NCBI GenBank assembly: GCA_034521715.1
Contig: JAXHLY010000013.1
Span: 186,001-250,000 of the forward strand
DNA from: Methylohalomonas sp034521715
GTDB lineage: Bacteria; Pseudomonadota; Gammaproteobacteria; Methylohalomonadales; Methylohalomonadaceae
Direction: 5' to 3'
Length of the DNA stretch: 64,000 bases
A program made the translations under genes and the position numbers. Position 1 is the first letter of the stretch. Every line of letters begins with the position of its first letter. Positions 18,846 to 25,881 of this stretch are shown piece by piece. A model generated the notes under the pieces. The model worked only from the letters and a program-made list of their open reading frames with translations. It did no database searches and was not told the origin of the DNA.

Positions 18846-21835
18846 GGTATTTCATGCGGCGGTTTTTGCTGCATGCCCATTTTCATGTCTTGTTGCTTGT
18901 CCCGGTTTATTGGTTGCGTCAGGTCGACAGGCCGGCCGGCGGAGTCTTTCAGCTCCCTGTCCAGCTCCGCCAGCAGGCTGTTGCGCTGTGCCCGGCTGCT
19001 CTGCAGAAACGGCCGCAGCTGGATCAGGTATAAATGGCCATCGGCGAATGCAAATTCGATATCTGCCGGTGCCGGCTGGCCTTCGGCGTCCAGCAGACCG
19101 GGATAATTCTCTGACAATGCATGGCCGAATGAAATGAGTTGTTCGATTTCATTCTTGCTGAGCACGCGTTCTGCACCGGAAGCCGGCACCTGCTGCATGC
19201 CGCCTGCTGCCGGCAGCATCCATTTAAGCGGTTCGGCGGCGGTCGCGAGCAGGCGCACTTCGCCGCTGTCGGCATCCACGGTCAGGCTTTCAGCAGTCTG
19301 ACCCTCAACGCCACCACCCGGTCCTTCGTTGACTGCTATCGAATATGTGCCCGGCTGATTATTCGTGATGTCGGCAGTGACCATGACACCGGACTTATCG
19401 GCAGGCACGGTTTGATGCAGCAGCACGGATACATAGACATGCTCGGGCTGGTCCATCAGGGCCTGGCGCCAGCCGAACGCGCGTTCCGTGAACGGCGACG
19501 CCCAGACCGCCTTGATCGCATCAATCACTTGCTCGAATCCCACGACATTGGGCACGGTCAGGTTCAGCCCGGCACCGGTAAAGCCCGGCAGGTCCTCGAT
19601 GTTGGTATCACTGCGCACGAATACGCCATAACTGCCGTCGGTACCGAATACTGCCTGCATACGGCTTTTCAATTGTTGCCGGAACGACGGCCCCAGCTCC
19701 ATGTTGCGAATGCGTTGGCGCACTTCGGCCAGGTACGCCGAAGTCTGCTGCTGGCGGATGGCAGGATTATCGATGCCCTCCAGCCGCACGTAATTCCGCC
19801 GCATCCATTCGAACAGTGACGGACCGCCCGCTTGATGGGGTTGTTCCAGCAGTTCACGAAAGGCACCAAAAGGAATGGCCAGGCCCGGCGATAGCCGGTC
19901 CGGGAAATGCTGTTTCAATCCGCCCAGTTCAGCCGCCTTGGGTCCCACGATACGGCCGGCATCATCGGCACGCAGCTTGTTCAGGGCGATCGGATCCGTT
20001 TTGCCAAGTTCGAGCTTATCCAGATCGGCGCTGATGGCAACAGGCCTGTCCGGCCGCTCGGGAAATACCGGATCCCAGCGCGGGCCGTCCCGGTGTAACC
20101 GGACAACACCACCAGGACTCGCTAACAGGACCACCCGTTCACCGATATATTCTTCAATCCCGGGCAACAGCTCGCTACTGACAACAATGTTGGGTATGCC
20201 CAGATTACGGGCAAGCAGCTGGACGTGGGATAGCACGTTGCCTTCACGCGCCGTCAGGATACCGGCCACCGGCGGCAGGCTGGCGATCGTTTCGGCAGCG
20301 AGTACCACGGGTTTTTCCCGGCTGAGATCAGCCTGGTGATAATCGGATAATGATCGCAGTGTGCCACGGGCCATGCCCGGATTCAGGGATCGCAGGCCCA
20401 GGTTCACGGTCTGCCCGAATATTTCATGGCGGACGCCCGCCAGCTGGTCGGCATCGGTCATCAATGCCGTCAGTAAATGGCCATGCAGCAGCAACGGCGA
20501 ACCCCGCATGCGGTCGTGAATGAAGCCTTCAATCCGGGGCTCTATTTCGGCAAATCGCCGCAGCTGGTTCTGGAAAAAGAAACCGAAGCGGGCATCCGTC
20601 CAGGCAGTAATGCGAGCCAGGTAATCCAGGCTGTCACGATAGTTCGCCAGTGCCGGCGTGCCATCCAGGTCCGCAAGCCGTTCGCGCTGGGCATGCCATT
20701 CACGTTCGGTCAGAAAGCCGATGCCGTAGAGCACATCCAGATTGTCCTGCAGCCGCTGCAGATACCATTGGCGCGAATGCGTGCCGGTCTCTGAAAGTAA
20801 CTCGATACCTTCGCTAAAGGCCGCCTGTTCGGCAGCCAGGCTGAGGTCCAGTGCAATCAGTCGTTGTCTGTTCGTCAGTGTATTCAGTGATTCACGCAGG
20901 CTGACCAATATACTCCCGGCCACGGTCAGGCGCTGTTCGGATGTGGTTGCGGCTGTCCAGTCCCTGGCAAGATTGTGCCACTTGTCATGTGTGTCTGTTT
21001 CAGGCTGGGCGGCCGCGAGCTGCCGCAGGGCGGGTACCGGTTCGCTTGCTTGAAAAGTTTGTTCCAGGGCTGCGACGAGCGCATCAAGCTGCTGCCGCTG
21101 TTCGGGATCCGACACCCCGTCGGCGTAGCGACGCACCTTGTCGATATCATCCGGCTCGGGAAACGAGTGTATCTTGTTGCGGATTTCCGTGAAGCCGGGA
21201 TCCGCTTCGGCGATCGTGCTTGTCAGGGTCCTGGCTTTATCGAATGCGCCGAACTCGGCATGCCAGGGCAACAGGCGGGCGGCTTCGCGCAGCAGCAGGA
21301 AATGCGTGCCGCGATAGCGGTTTTCCTCCAGCATGGCCAGCAGCAGTGACTGCGCTGCCCTGGCCTCGCCCTCGCTTTGCAGTGCGCCACGATAATGACG
21401 GGCCTTGCGCAATATCCAGCCATCATCAGCTTCGAACAGATACCGCTCCAGCAGTATCCACTTGAGATGACTGGCTTCCCCGGCGAGGACCTGTTGCGGG
21501 TCTAATGCAGCAAGAATATTGGCAATCAGATAGCCATGGTCCCGCAGGGTTGTCGTGCGTTCGCTGTATTCACCATGCTGGCGGCCACCACCATGATCGC
21601 GGCAGGCATAGGGCTCGGGGGGCAGGATGGTGCCGTCGGCACAGAACCAGCGAATACGCGCAAACGGTCCGCGATCGGACTGTTTCATGGTTTCAATCCA
21701 TTCCCTGTAAGGTTCAGGACTGATTGTGTTGCTGGCTGCGCTTTGGCATATGACCAGCAAACCGAACAGGAACCAGGCTGCGGGGCGCCATAATGTTATT
21801 AGTGGCGGCAGCAGCGATCGGACAGCAACTCTCAT
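18842..21835 (-). CDS. Exported dikinase with glucan-water-dikinase-like domain order
   Basis: The 997-residue protein begins with a signal peptide or anchor (about 18-35, WFLFGLLVICQSAAS). Residues 36-500 form a largely helical region I cannot assign. A phosphohistidine swivel domain (about 505-580) has its catalytic His at 537 in GNVLSHVQLLARNLGIPN. The ATP-grasp PEP/pyruvate-binding-type domain is C-terminal (about 625-945), with the lysine in GPKAAELGGL (K633), RSDTNIEDLPG (R741, E747, D748), NEGPGGGVEGQ, and the closing IQLRPF. Swivel-before-ATP-grasp order and the VLSHV...ARN motif are those of glucan, water dikinases. PEP synthase has the reverse order and a different motif. No C-terminal PEP domain is present. 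The phosphate acceptor is unknown. It is the first gene of a three-gene overlapping operon. Confidence 0.75.
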   Translation of the reverse strand: MRVAVRSLLPPLITLWRPAAWFLFGLLVICQSAASNTISPEPYREWIETMKQSDRGPFARIRWFCADGTILPPEPYACRDHGGGRQHGEYSERTTTLRDHGYLIANILAALDPQQVLAGEASHLKWILLERYLFEADDGWILRKARHYRGALQSEGEARAAQSLLLAMLEENRYRGTHFLLLREAARLLPWHAEFGAFDKARTLTSTIAEADPGFTEIRNKIHSFPEPDDIDKVRRYADGVSDPEQRQQLDALVAALEQTFQASEPVPALRQLAAAQPETDTHDKWHNLARDWTAATTSEQRLTVAGSILVSLRESLNTLTNRQRLIALDLSLAAEQAAFSEGIELLSETGTHSRQWYLQRLQDNLDVLYGIGFLTEREWHAQRERLADLDGTPALANYRDSLDYLARITAWTDARFGFFFQNQLRRFAEIEPRIEGFIHDRMRGSPLLLHGHLLTALMTDADQLAGVRHEIFGQTVNLGLRSLNPGMARGTLRSLSDYHQADLSREKPVVLAAETIASLPPVAGILTAREGNVLSHVQLLARNLGIPNIVVSSELLPGIEEYIGERVVLLASPGGVVRLHRDGPRWDPVFPERPDRPVAISADLDKLELGKTDPIALNKLRADDAGRIVGPKAAELGGLKQHFPDRLSPGLAIPFGAFRELLEQPHQAGGPSLFEWMRRNYVRLEGIDNPAIRQQQTSAYLAEVRQRIRNMELGPSFRQQLKSRMQAVFGTDGSYGVFVRSDTNIEDLPGFTGAGLNLTVPNVVGFEQVIDAIKAVWASPFTERAFGWRQALMDQPEHVYVSVLLHQTVPADKSGVMVTADITNNQPGTYSIAVNEGPGGGVEGQTAESLTVDADSGEVRLLATAAEPLKWMLPAAGGMQQVPASGAERVLSKNEIEQLISFGHALSENYPGLLDAEGQPAPADIEFAFADGHLYLIQLRPFLQSSRAQRNSLLAELDRELKDSAGRPVDLTQPINRDKQQDMKMGMQQKPPHEIP

Positions 21836-22232
21836 TCAATCATTCTGCCACGATTGGTTATACAAGACATTGATTGACATCAGGAATTAAGTGCTCCGTT
21901 GTCGTATTGCGCGCGGCTCCGGGTGCTGGACTATATGATAACGTATAATTATCAGTAAAGACTGAATTGATATTGGATTGATATCAAATTCAGGATGACA
22001 ATACCTGCCCCAGGATATCCGTCAACGCCTTGCCGGGCGGATTATTCCCCAGTCGCAAATAAACTTTCACAGCTGTTCTTTTCCCGCTTGCAGGGCCGCA
22101 GCAGCAGTGAATGCGTTACCAGTGATATGACCATGAACAGTCGAGTCGTTCATGGCAGTAATCAATCATCAATACATGCTCCCAGGACAGGCAGTGATTT
22201 TTCAGACAAGAAACAGGAAACCTGGATTAGTC
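21836..22232. promoter_or_regulatory. Divergent intergenic region between the dikinase operon and the porin-like gene
   Basis: This AT-rich stretch of nearly 400 bp lies between divergently transcribed genes, so it must contain the promoters of both. Around 21930-21990 there is a run of short AT-rich motifs (ATATGATAACGTATAATTAT, then repeated GATATTGG/TTGATATC). This would suit a promoter or operator, but I cannot assign a specific regulator. Confidence 0.4.
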
Positions 22233-22937
22233 GTGAGTGTGAAACTGGTTTTCCTGCTGGTCATTCACCCCGCAACGGCCAATGCCGAAATAAGAGGTTC
22301 CGCCGGCATACAAAGCAAATATATCTGGGGCGGCGTGCTGATGGACGCTGGCCCCGTGCTGCAGGGGAGCCTGGAGTACATCGATGCTACGGGCCTGCTG
22401 CTGGGGACGTGGTTTTCCACCGTTGATACCGGCGCTTCCGGCAATAACCAGGTCGATGTTTATGCAGGCTACAGCGGTTCAAGCGGGCGGCTCGATTACG
22501 AGACCGGTATCGTCAGGCATAGTTTTACCGGTGATGGTCCCACCGATAACGATGCTGATGTTAACCGGGCCTACTTTTCGGGTTCACTCGGGCCGGCACG
22601 GCTCGTACTGAAGAGTCCCTTGAACGATGCCAGCTGGACATCGGCAGGTGATGTCTATGCCAGCGCCGGCTGGGTGCAGGCGTTGCCCGCGCGGTTGCGG
22701 CTGTCAGGCCGTGCAGGTTTTTATTATTTCGCCGATGATGCCGTCTTTGACAATGACAGCGTGGCAATTCCAAAGCAGCAGTCATTCGCCTTCCGCGATG
22801 CAACCTTCAGCCTTGTTCATGAAATGATTCATGCACCTGTAGAACTGGGCGTGCATTTAACGATCGGTGGTGAACGCCGGGATGGTAGCCGGCTTGATGA
22901 TCATGTCTGGTTCAGTATCACGGCTGATCTACCCTGA
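22233..22937 (+). CDS. TorF-like putative porin (TIGR02001 type)
   Basis: From the GTG at 22233 the protein opens with a signal peptide (KLVFLLVIHPATANA) and then EIRGSAGIQSKYIWGGVLMDAGPVLQGSLEYI, the hallmark start of the TorF/Gcw_chp family. Later segments (GLLLGTWFSTVD, YAGYSGSSGRLDYETGIVRHSF) follow the family pattern of amphipathic beta strands. An upstream in-frame start at 22152 exists but would bury the signal peptide. It is expected to be an outer-membrane beta barrel of about 235 residues. It diverges from the exported-dikinase operon, so a shared function with it is possible but unproven. Confidence 0.75.
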   Translation: MSVKLVFLLVIHPATANAEIRGSAGIQSKYIWGGVLMDAGPVLQGSLEYIDATGLLLGTWFSTVDTGASGNNQVDVYAGYSGSSGRLDYETGIVRHSFTGDGPTDNDADVNRAYFSGSLGPARLVLKSPLNDASWTSAGDVYASAGWVQALPARLRLSGRAGFYYFADDAVFDNDSVAIPKQQSFAFRDATFSLVHEMIHAPVELGVHLTIGGERRDGSRLDDHVWFSITADLP

Positions 22938-22945
22938 AAAAGGCA

Positions 22946-22965
22946 AGCCCCGGTTTGCGGGGGCT
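22946..22965 (+). terminator. Terminator-like hairpin after the porin-like gene
   Basis: AGCCCC (22946-22951) pairs with GGGGCT (22960-22965) across an 8-nt loop, 9 bp after the stop codon. The following ATATTGTCATTTT is only weakly T-rich, so termination may be imperfect. It also lies at the end of the convergent LysR gene. Confidence 0.5.
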
Positions 22966-22995
22966 ATATTGTCATTTTCCGGCAAGGTTGCCGGT

Positions 22996-23907
22996 TCAGG
23001 CGCCCAGATCACGCCTGATGATATCTTTCAGCAGGTTCAGCCATTCGCCGGTTTGGCCGGCCCGTGTAATACAGCTGAAACGGATCTGCGGCGCAGGAGA
23101 TGCCAGCGGCCGGTAGCATGTGCCCTTGACGCAGGTATGCTGCAGTGAAGATGCAATCGTGGCGACGCCGGCACCGGCGGCGACCAGGCCGATAGCGATC
23201 GAACGCGGCGCCACCTCGCGTATCGCCTGCGGACTGAAGCCTGCCTCCTGGCAGGCAGCGATGATTTCATCGTACATGACCGGATTCATGCTGCGGGGAA
23301 ACAGGATCAGGGTTTCGTTTTTCAACGCCTTCAGTGCTACTTTCCCGCGCCCGGCCAGCGGATGATCATCCGGCAGTATCAGGCCGATGGGTTCGGGACG
23401 AATGGCCAGGGTCGTCAGCAGCGGATTCTCGGGCCGGTACAGGATAAAAGCGGTATCCAGGCGTCCGGATATCACGCCCTCGATCAGTTTGTCCGACGTT
23501 TCTTCCACGAATTCGAATTCACAATCGCTGAGCTGCTGGTGTATCTGGCGGATAAGGGCAGGCAGGAAGCTGGACATGGCCGCGCCCGAATAGCCCAGCT
23601 TTAACGACACGGTCTGGCCACTGGCGACCTTGATTGTCTGGGCCGCGGTTGCCTGCAGCTTGTCCAGGGCCGCCGGCAGCTCGCGATACAGGTATTCACC
23701 CGCCGCGGTCAGGCGAATCCGCTGTTTTTCACGATTGAAAAGTGTGCATCCCAGCGCCGCTTCCAGCTGTGCAATCTGGCGCGACAGGGCCGGTTGGGCG
23801 ATGTGCAGATCGTCGGCTGCGCGGCGGAAGCTGAGCCGTTCGGCAATCGCGATGAAGGCGCGCAGCTGGCGCAGATCGTATTTGAATTGATAGCGATTCG
23901 GCATCAT
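22996..23907 (-). CDS. LysR-family transcriptional regulator
   Basis: The 303-residue protein has an N-terminal winged helix-turn-helix (about 9-68: LRQLRAFIAIAERLSFRRAADDLHIAQPALSRQIAQLE). A linker helix and a two-lobed periplasmic-binding-like effector domain follow (about 98-300: VSLKLGYSGAAMSSFLPALI, ILPDDHPLAG). The second methionine is an equally likely start. It diverges from the DUF4440-like gene at 24027 with a 119-bp gap, and LysR regulators often control the divergent neighbour. That target is therefore the first guess. The effector cannot be predicted. Confidence 0.9.
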   Translation of the reverse strand: MMPNRYQFKYDLRQLRAFIAIAERLSFRRAADDLHIAQPALSRQIAQLEAALGCTLFNREKQRIRLTAAGEYLYRELPAALDKLQATAAQTIKVASGQTVSLKLGYSGAAMSSFLPALIRQIHQQLSDCEFEFVEETSDKLIEGVISGRLDTAFILYRPENPLLTTLAIRPEPIGLILPDDHPLAGRGKVALKALKNETLILFPRSMNPVMYDEIIAACQEAGFSPQAIREVAPRSIAIGLVAAGAGVATIASSLQHTCVKGTCYRPLASPAPQIRFSCITRAGQTGEWLNLLKDIIRRDLGA

Positions 23908-24026
23908 CTAAACAGAATACTATATTGGACTGTTATCAGCTAGCCGACCGATAATAACCGCCATCACAGCCCGGCTCCACGAGGCCGGCTGGTGTATGCT
24001 GAAATTTGAACCGGAAGGAGTGAACC

Positions 24027-24488
24027 ATGCGAATCAACAGAAATATCATTCACTGGGCGATGTCTTTAATGCTGGCATCGGTGCCGTTGTCCCCGGCATT
24101 GGCCGGCGACAGTGCCGAGCAGCTGGCGGCTGAACTCAACGGCCAGTGGAATGCCGCCTTCAACCGCGGGGATGCCGCCGCTGTCGCTGCTCTCTATGCA
24201 GAGGATGCGACCCTCTCGCCGGGTAATGGCGAAACCCTGGAGGGCCGGGACAGTATCCGGGAACTGTTCCAGAGTTTTATCGATAATGGTGTCCACGACC
24301 ACAGCATCGAGATCATCGAGGCCCACCAGAGCGGCGATGTGCTATACGAGGTTGCTCGCTGGCAGGCCCATAGCACGGATGCCGACGGCGAGCCGACTTC
24401 ATTCGGCGGGGTGCTCCTGAACACCTTCCGGCGTGGTGCCGACGGTGTCTGGCGGTCACATGTGCATGTCTGGAATGCAGGCAGTTGA
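24027..24488 (+). CDS. Exported SnoaL/DUF4440-like protein
   Basis: The 153-residue protein has a signal peptide (MSLMLASVPLSPALA) and an NTF2-like cone fold. Recognisable pieces are LAAELNGQWNAAFNRGDAAAVAALYAEDATLSPGNGETLEGRDSIRELF and the final strand pair RRGADGVWRSHVHVWNA. This is the SgcJ/EcaC or DUF4440 type, often with no known substrate. The start has a GGAAGGAG ribosome-binding site. It is divergent from the LysR gene and followed at 70 bp by a tautomerase gene on the same strand. Confidence 0.75.
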   Translation: MRINRNIIHWAMSLMLASVPLSPALAGDSAEQLAAELNGQWNAAFNRGDAAAVAALYAEDATLSPGNGETLEGRDSIRELFQSFIDNGVHDHSIEIIEAHQSGDVLYEVARWQAHSTDADGEPTSFGGVLLNTFRRGADGVWRSHVHVWNAGS

Positions 24489-24501
24489 TGATGCTGGCAG
24501 G

Positions 24502-24528
24502 GGCTGAAAGCACTCAATGCTTTCAGCC
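24502..24528 (+). other. Perfect 11-bp hairpin between two genes
   Basis: GGCTGAAAGCA (24502-24512) and TGCTTTCAGCC (24518-24528) form a perfect stem with a 5-nt loop. No T-run follows. It therefore looks more like an RNA-processing or stabilising hairpin, or a partial terminator, between the DUF4440-like and tautomerase genes. Confidence 0.55.
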
Positions 24529-24557
24529 TCGCTACCTGCTTAACGAGGATAATGTTC

Positions 24558-24923
24558 ATGCCACTGGTCAATATTTCCATTCTGAAAGGTAAATCACCAG
24601 CCTACATCAAGGCGGTCGCAGACGGTGTCAATGCCGCCGTTATCGAAACCATGGGTTTCCCCGCCGATGATCGTTACCAGATCATTCATGAACACGAACC
24701 GCATTGCCTTGAATACCAGGGCCGCGAGGGCGATCGCGTCATGATGCATTTGATCATGCGCAGCGGCCGTTCCGATGAGGCGAAGAAGGCGTTTTACGCC
24801 AAAGTGGTCGAGAATCTTGCCAGGGATCCCGGCATCGACCCGGCCAATGTACTGATTACCATCGCCGAGAATACGGATATCGACTGGTCGTTCCGCGACG
24901 GCGTGGCCCAGTTCTGCCCGTGA
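24558..24923 (+). CDS. Tautomerase family protein
   Basis: I chose the ATG at 24558 over the one at 24552 because it gives Met-Pro (MPLVNISILKG). The catalytic residue of this superfamily is the N-terminal Pro exposed after Met removal. The 121-residue chain matches the long tautomerase/4-oxalocrotonate-tautomerase-like group (YIKAVADGVNAAVIETMGFPADDRYQIIHEH... FYAKVVENLARDPGIDPANVLITIAEN). The substrate is unknown. It may be coexpressed with the upstream DUF4440-like gene under the divergent LysR regulator. Confidence 0.8.
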   Translation: MPLVNISILKGKSPAYIKAVADGVNAAVIETMGFPADDRYQIIHEHEPHCLEYQGREGDRVMMHLIMRSGRSDEAKKAFYAKVVENLARDPGIDPANVLITIAENTDIDWSFRDGVAQFCP

Positions 24924-25086
24924 AGGTGCCGCCATATAACGCAAATTCATGAATCGTGGCGGGGTGATTATTCATTTTTATCGTTGCCGGGGCGAATGGC
25001 AGGCTGGCCGGGCTTGAAAACCGCAGCACCGTCCATATATCCAGCACTAGATGACAAGATATTTTCTGAAACGGAGGTGATGCGGG

Positions 25087-25527
25087 ATGAATCTCGTGAA
25101 TTATGAACCCTGGAACGCACTGCGCAGCGTGCGTAATGAAATCAACAATCTGTTCGGCGATGAGGACAGCCCGTTCAATCGGGTCCCTGGCCTGGCCGCG
25201 GGCAGCTGGGTGCCGGCAGTGGACATCCAGGAGGATGAAAACGCTTATCGGCTGACGGCCGACCTGCCGGGTATCGATCCCAAGGACGTGGAAGTCACCA
25301 TGGAAAACGGTGTGCTGACGATCAGCGGCGAACGCAGGCAGGAGAAGACGGACGCGAATGACTATCGCCGTGTCGAACGCCATTATGGCGCCTTCGTACG
25401 CCGCTTCACGCTGCCGACCAACGTCAACCCGGAAGGCATCAGCGCCCAGGGCAAGAACGGCACGCTCGAAATCGTGGTGCCGAAAAGCGAAAAGGCCAAG
25501 CCGAAACGGATTGAAGTAAAGTCGTGA
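25087..25527 (+). CDS. Hsp20/alpha-crystallin small heat-shock protein
   Basis: The 146-residue chaperone has a short N-terminal arm (NYEPWNALRSVRNEINNLFGD). The alpha-crystallin domain (about 40-135) starts WVPAVDIQEDENAYRLTADLPGI and ends with the family's GxLxI-type strand NGTLEIVVPK. A basic tail (KAKPKRIEVK) closes it. It acts as an ATP-independent holdase in the cytoplasm. A strong ribosome-binding site (GGAGGTGA) precedes the ATG, and an intrinsic terminator follows. No heat-shock thermosensor could be identified by eye. Confidence 0.9.
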   Translation: MNLVNYEPWNALRSVRNEINNLFGDEDSPFNRVPGLAAGSWVPAVDIQEDENAYRLTADLPGIDPKDVEVTMENGVLTISGERRQEKTDANDYRRVERHYGAFVRRFTLPTNVNPEGISAQGKNGTLEIVVPKSEKAKPKRIEVKS

Positions 25528-25568
25528 CAAGCAGCTATATATGCGGTCAGCGGTAACACGCTGAGCGG

Positions 25569-25592
25569 AGGGGAGCCAGGCTCCCCTTTTTT
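25569..25592 (+). terminator. Intrinsic terminator after hsp20
   Basis: AGGGGAGCC (25569-25577) and GGCTCCCCT (25579-25587) form an inverted repeat, followed by a run of six T. It lies about 40 bp after the Hsp20 stop. Confidence 0.8.
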
Positions 25593-25727
25593 GCGTCTGT
25601 CCCCGTGAAAACCGTCTGCGCGGCATATGGCCTGGCCGGCGAATAGAGCTGTCTAAATATACAAATCAGGTGGATACTGTCCTGTAGCAGGGCCGTGTAC
25701 GGCGGTCCGTCAATGCCAGGAGACAGC

Positions 25728-25856
25728 ATGAACAAGGAACACAAGAACAGCCGGGAAGACAAAAAGAAGCCGTTGTTGACCCAGAAGGAAAGGCGCACGG
25801 CCAAGCGTGACAAAAAGACCAGTCGTGCGGTCACGGTCGGTGAACTGAAACGCTGA
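25728..25856 (+). CDS. Small highly basic protein, 42 residues
   Basis: ATG at 25728 to TGA at 25854-25856 encodes 42 residues, about a third of them Lys or Arg (MNKEHKNSREDKKKP ... ERRTAKRDKKTSRAVTV). A good ribosome-binding site (CAGGAGACAGC) lies upstream. There is no membrane segment. Codons look used rather than random, and the gene fills the gap between hsp20 and the convergent uup. I do not recognise a family. A nucleic-acid-binding or stress-linked small protein is only a guess. Confidence 0.55.
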   Translation: MNKEHKNSREDKKKPLLTQKERRTAKRDKKTSRAVTVGELKR

Positions 25857-25881
25857 CCGGTATACCGGCCTGAAATAATGA

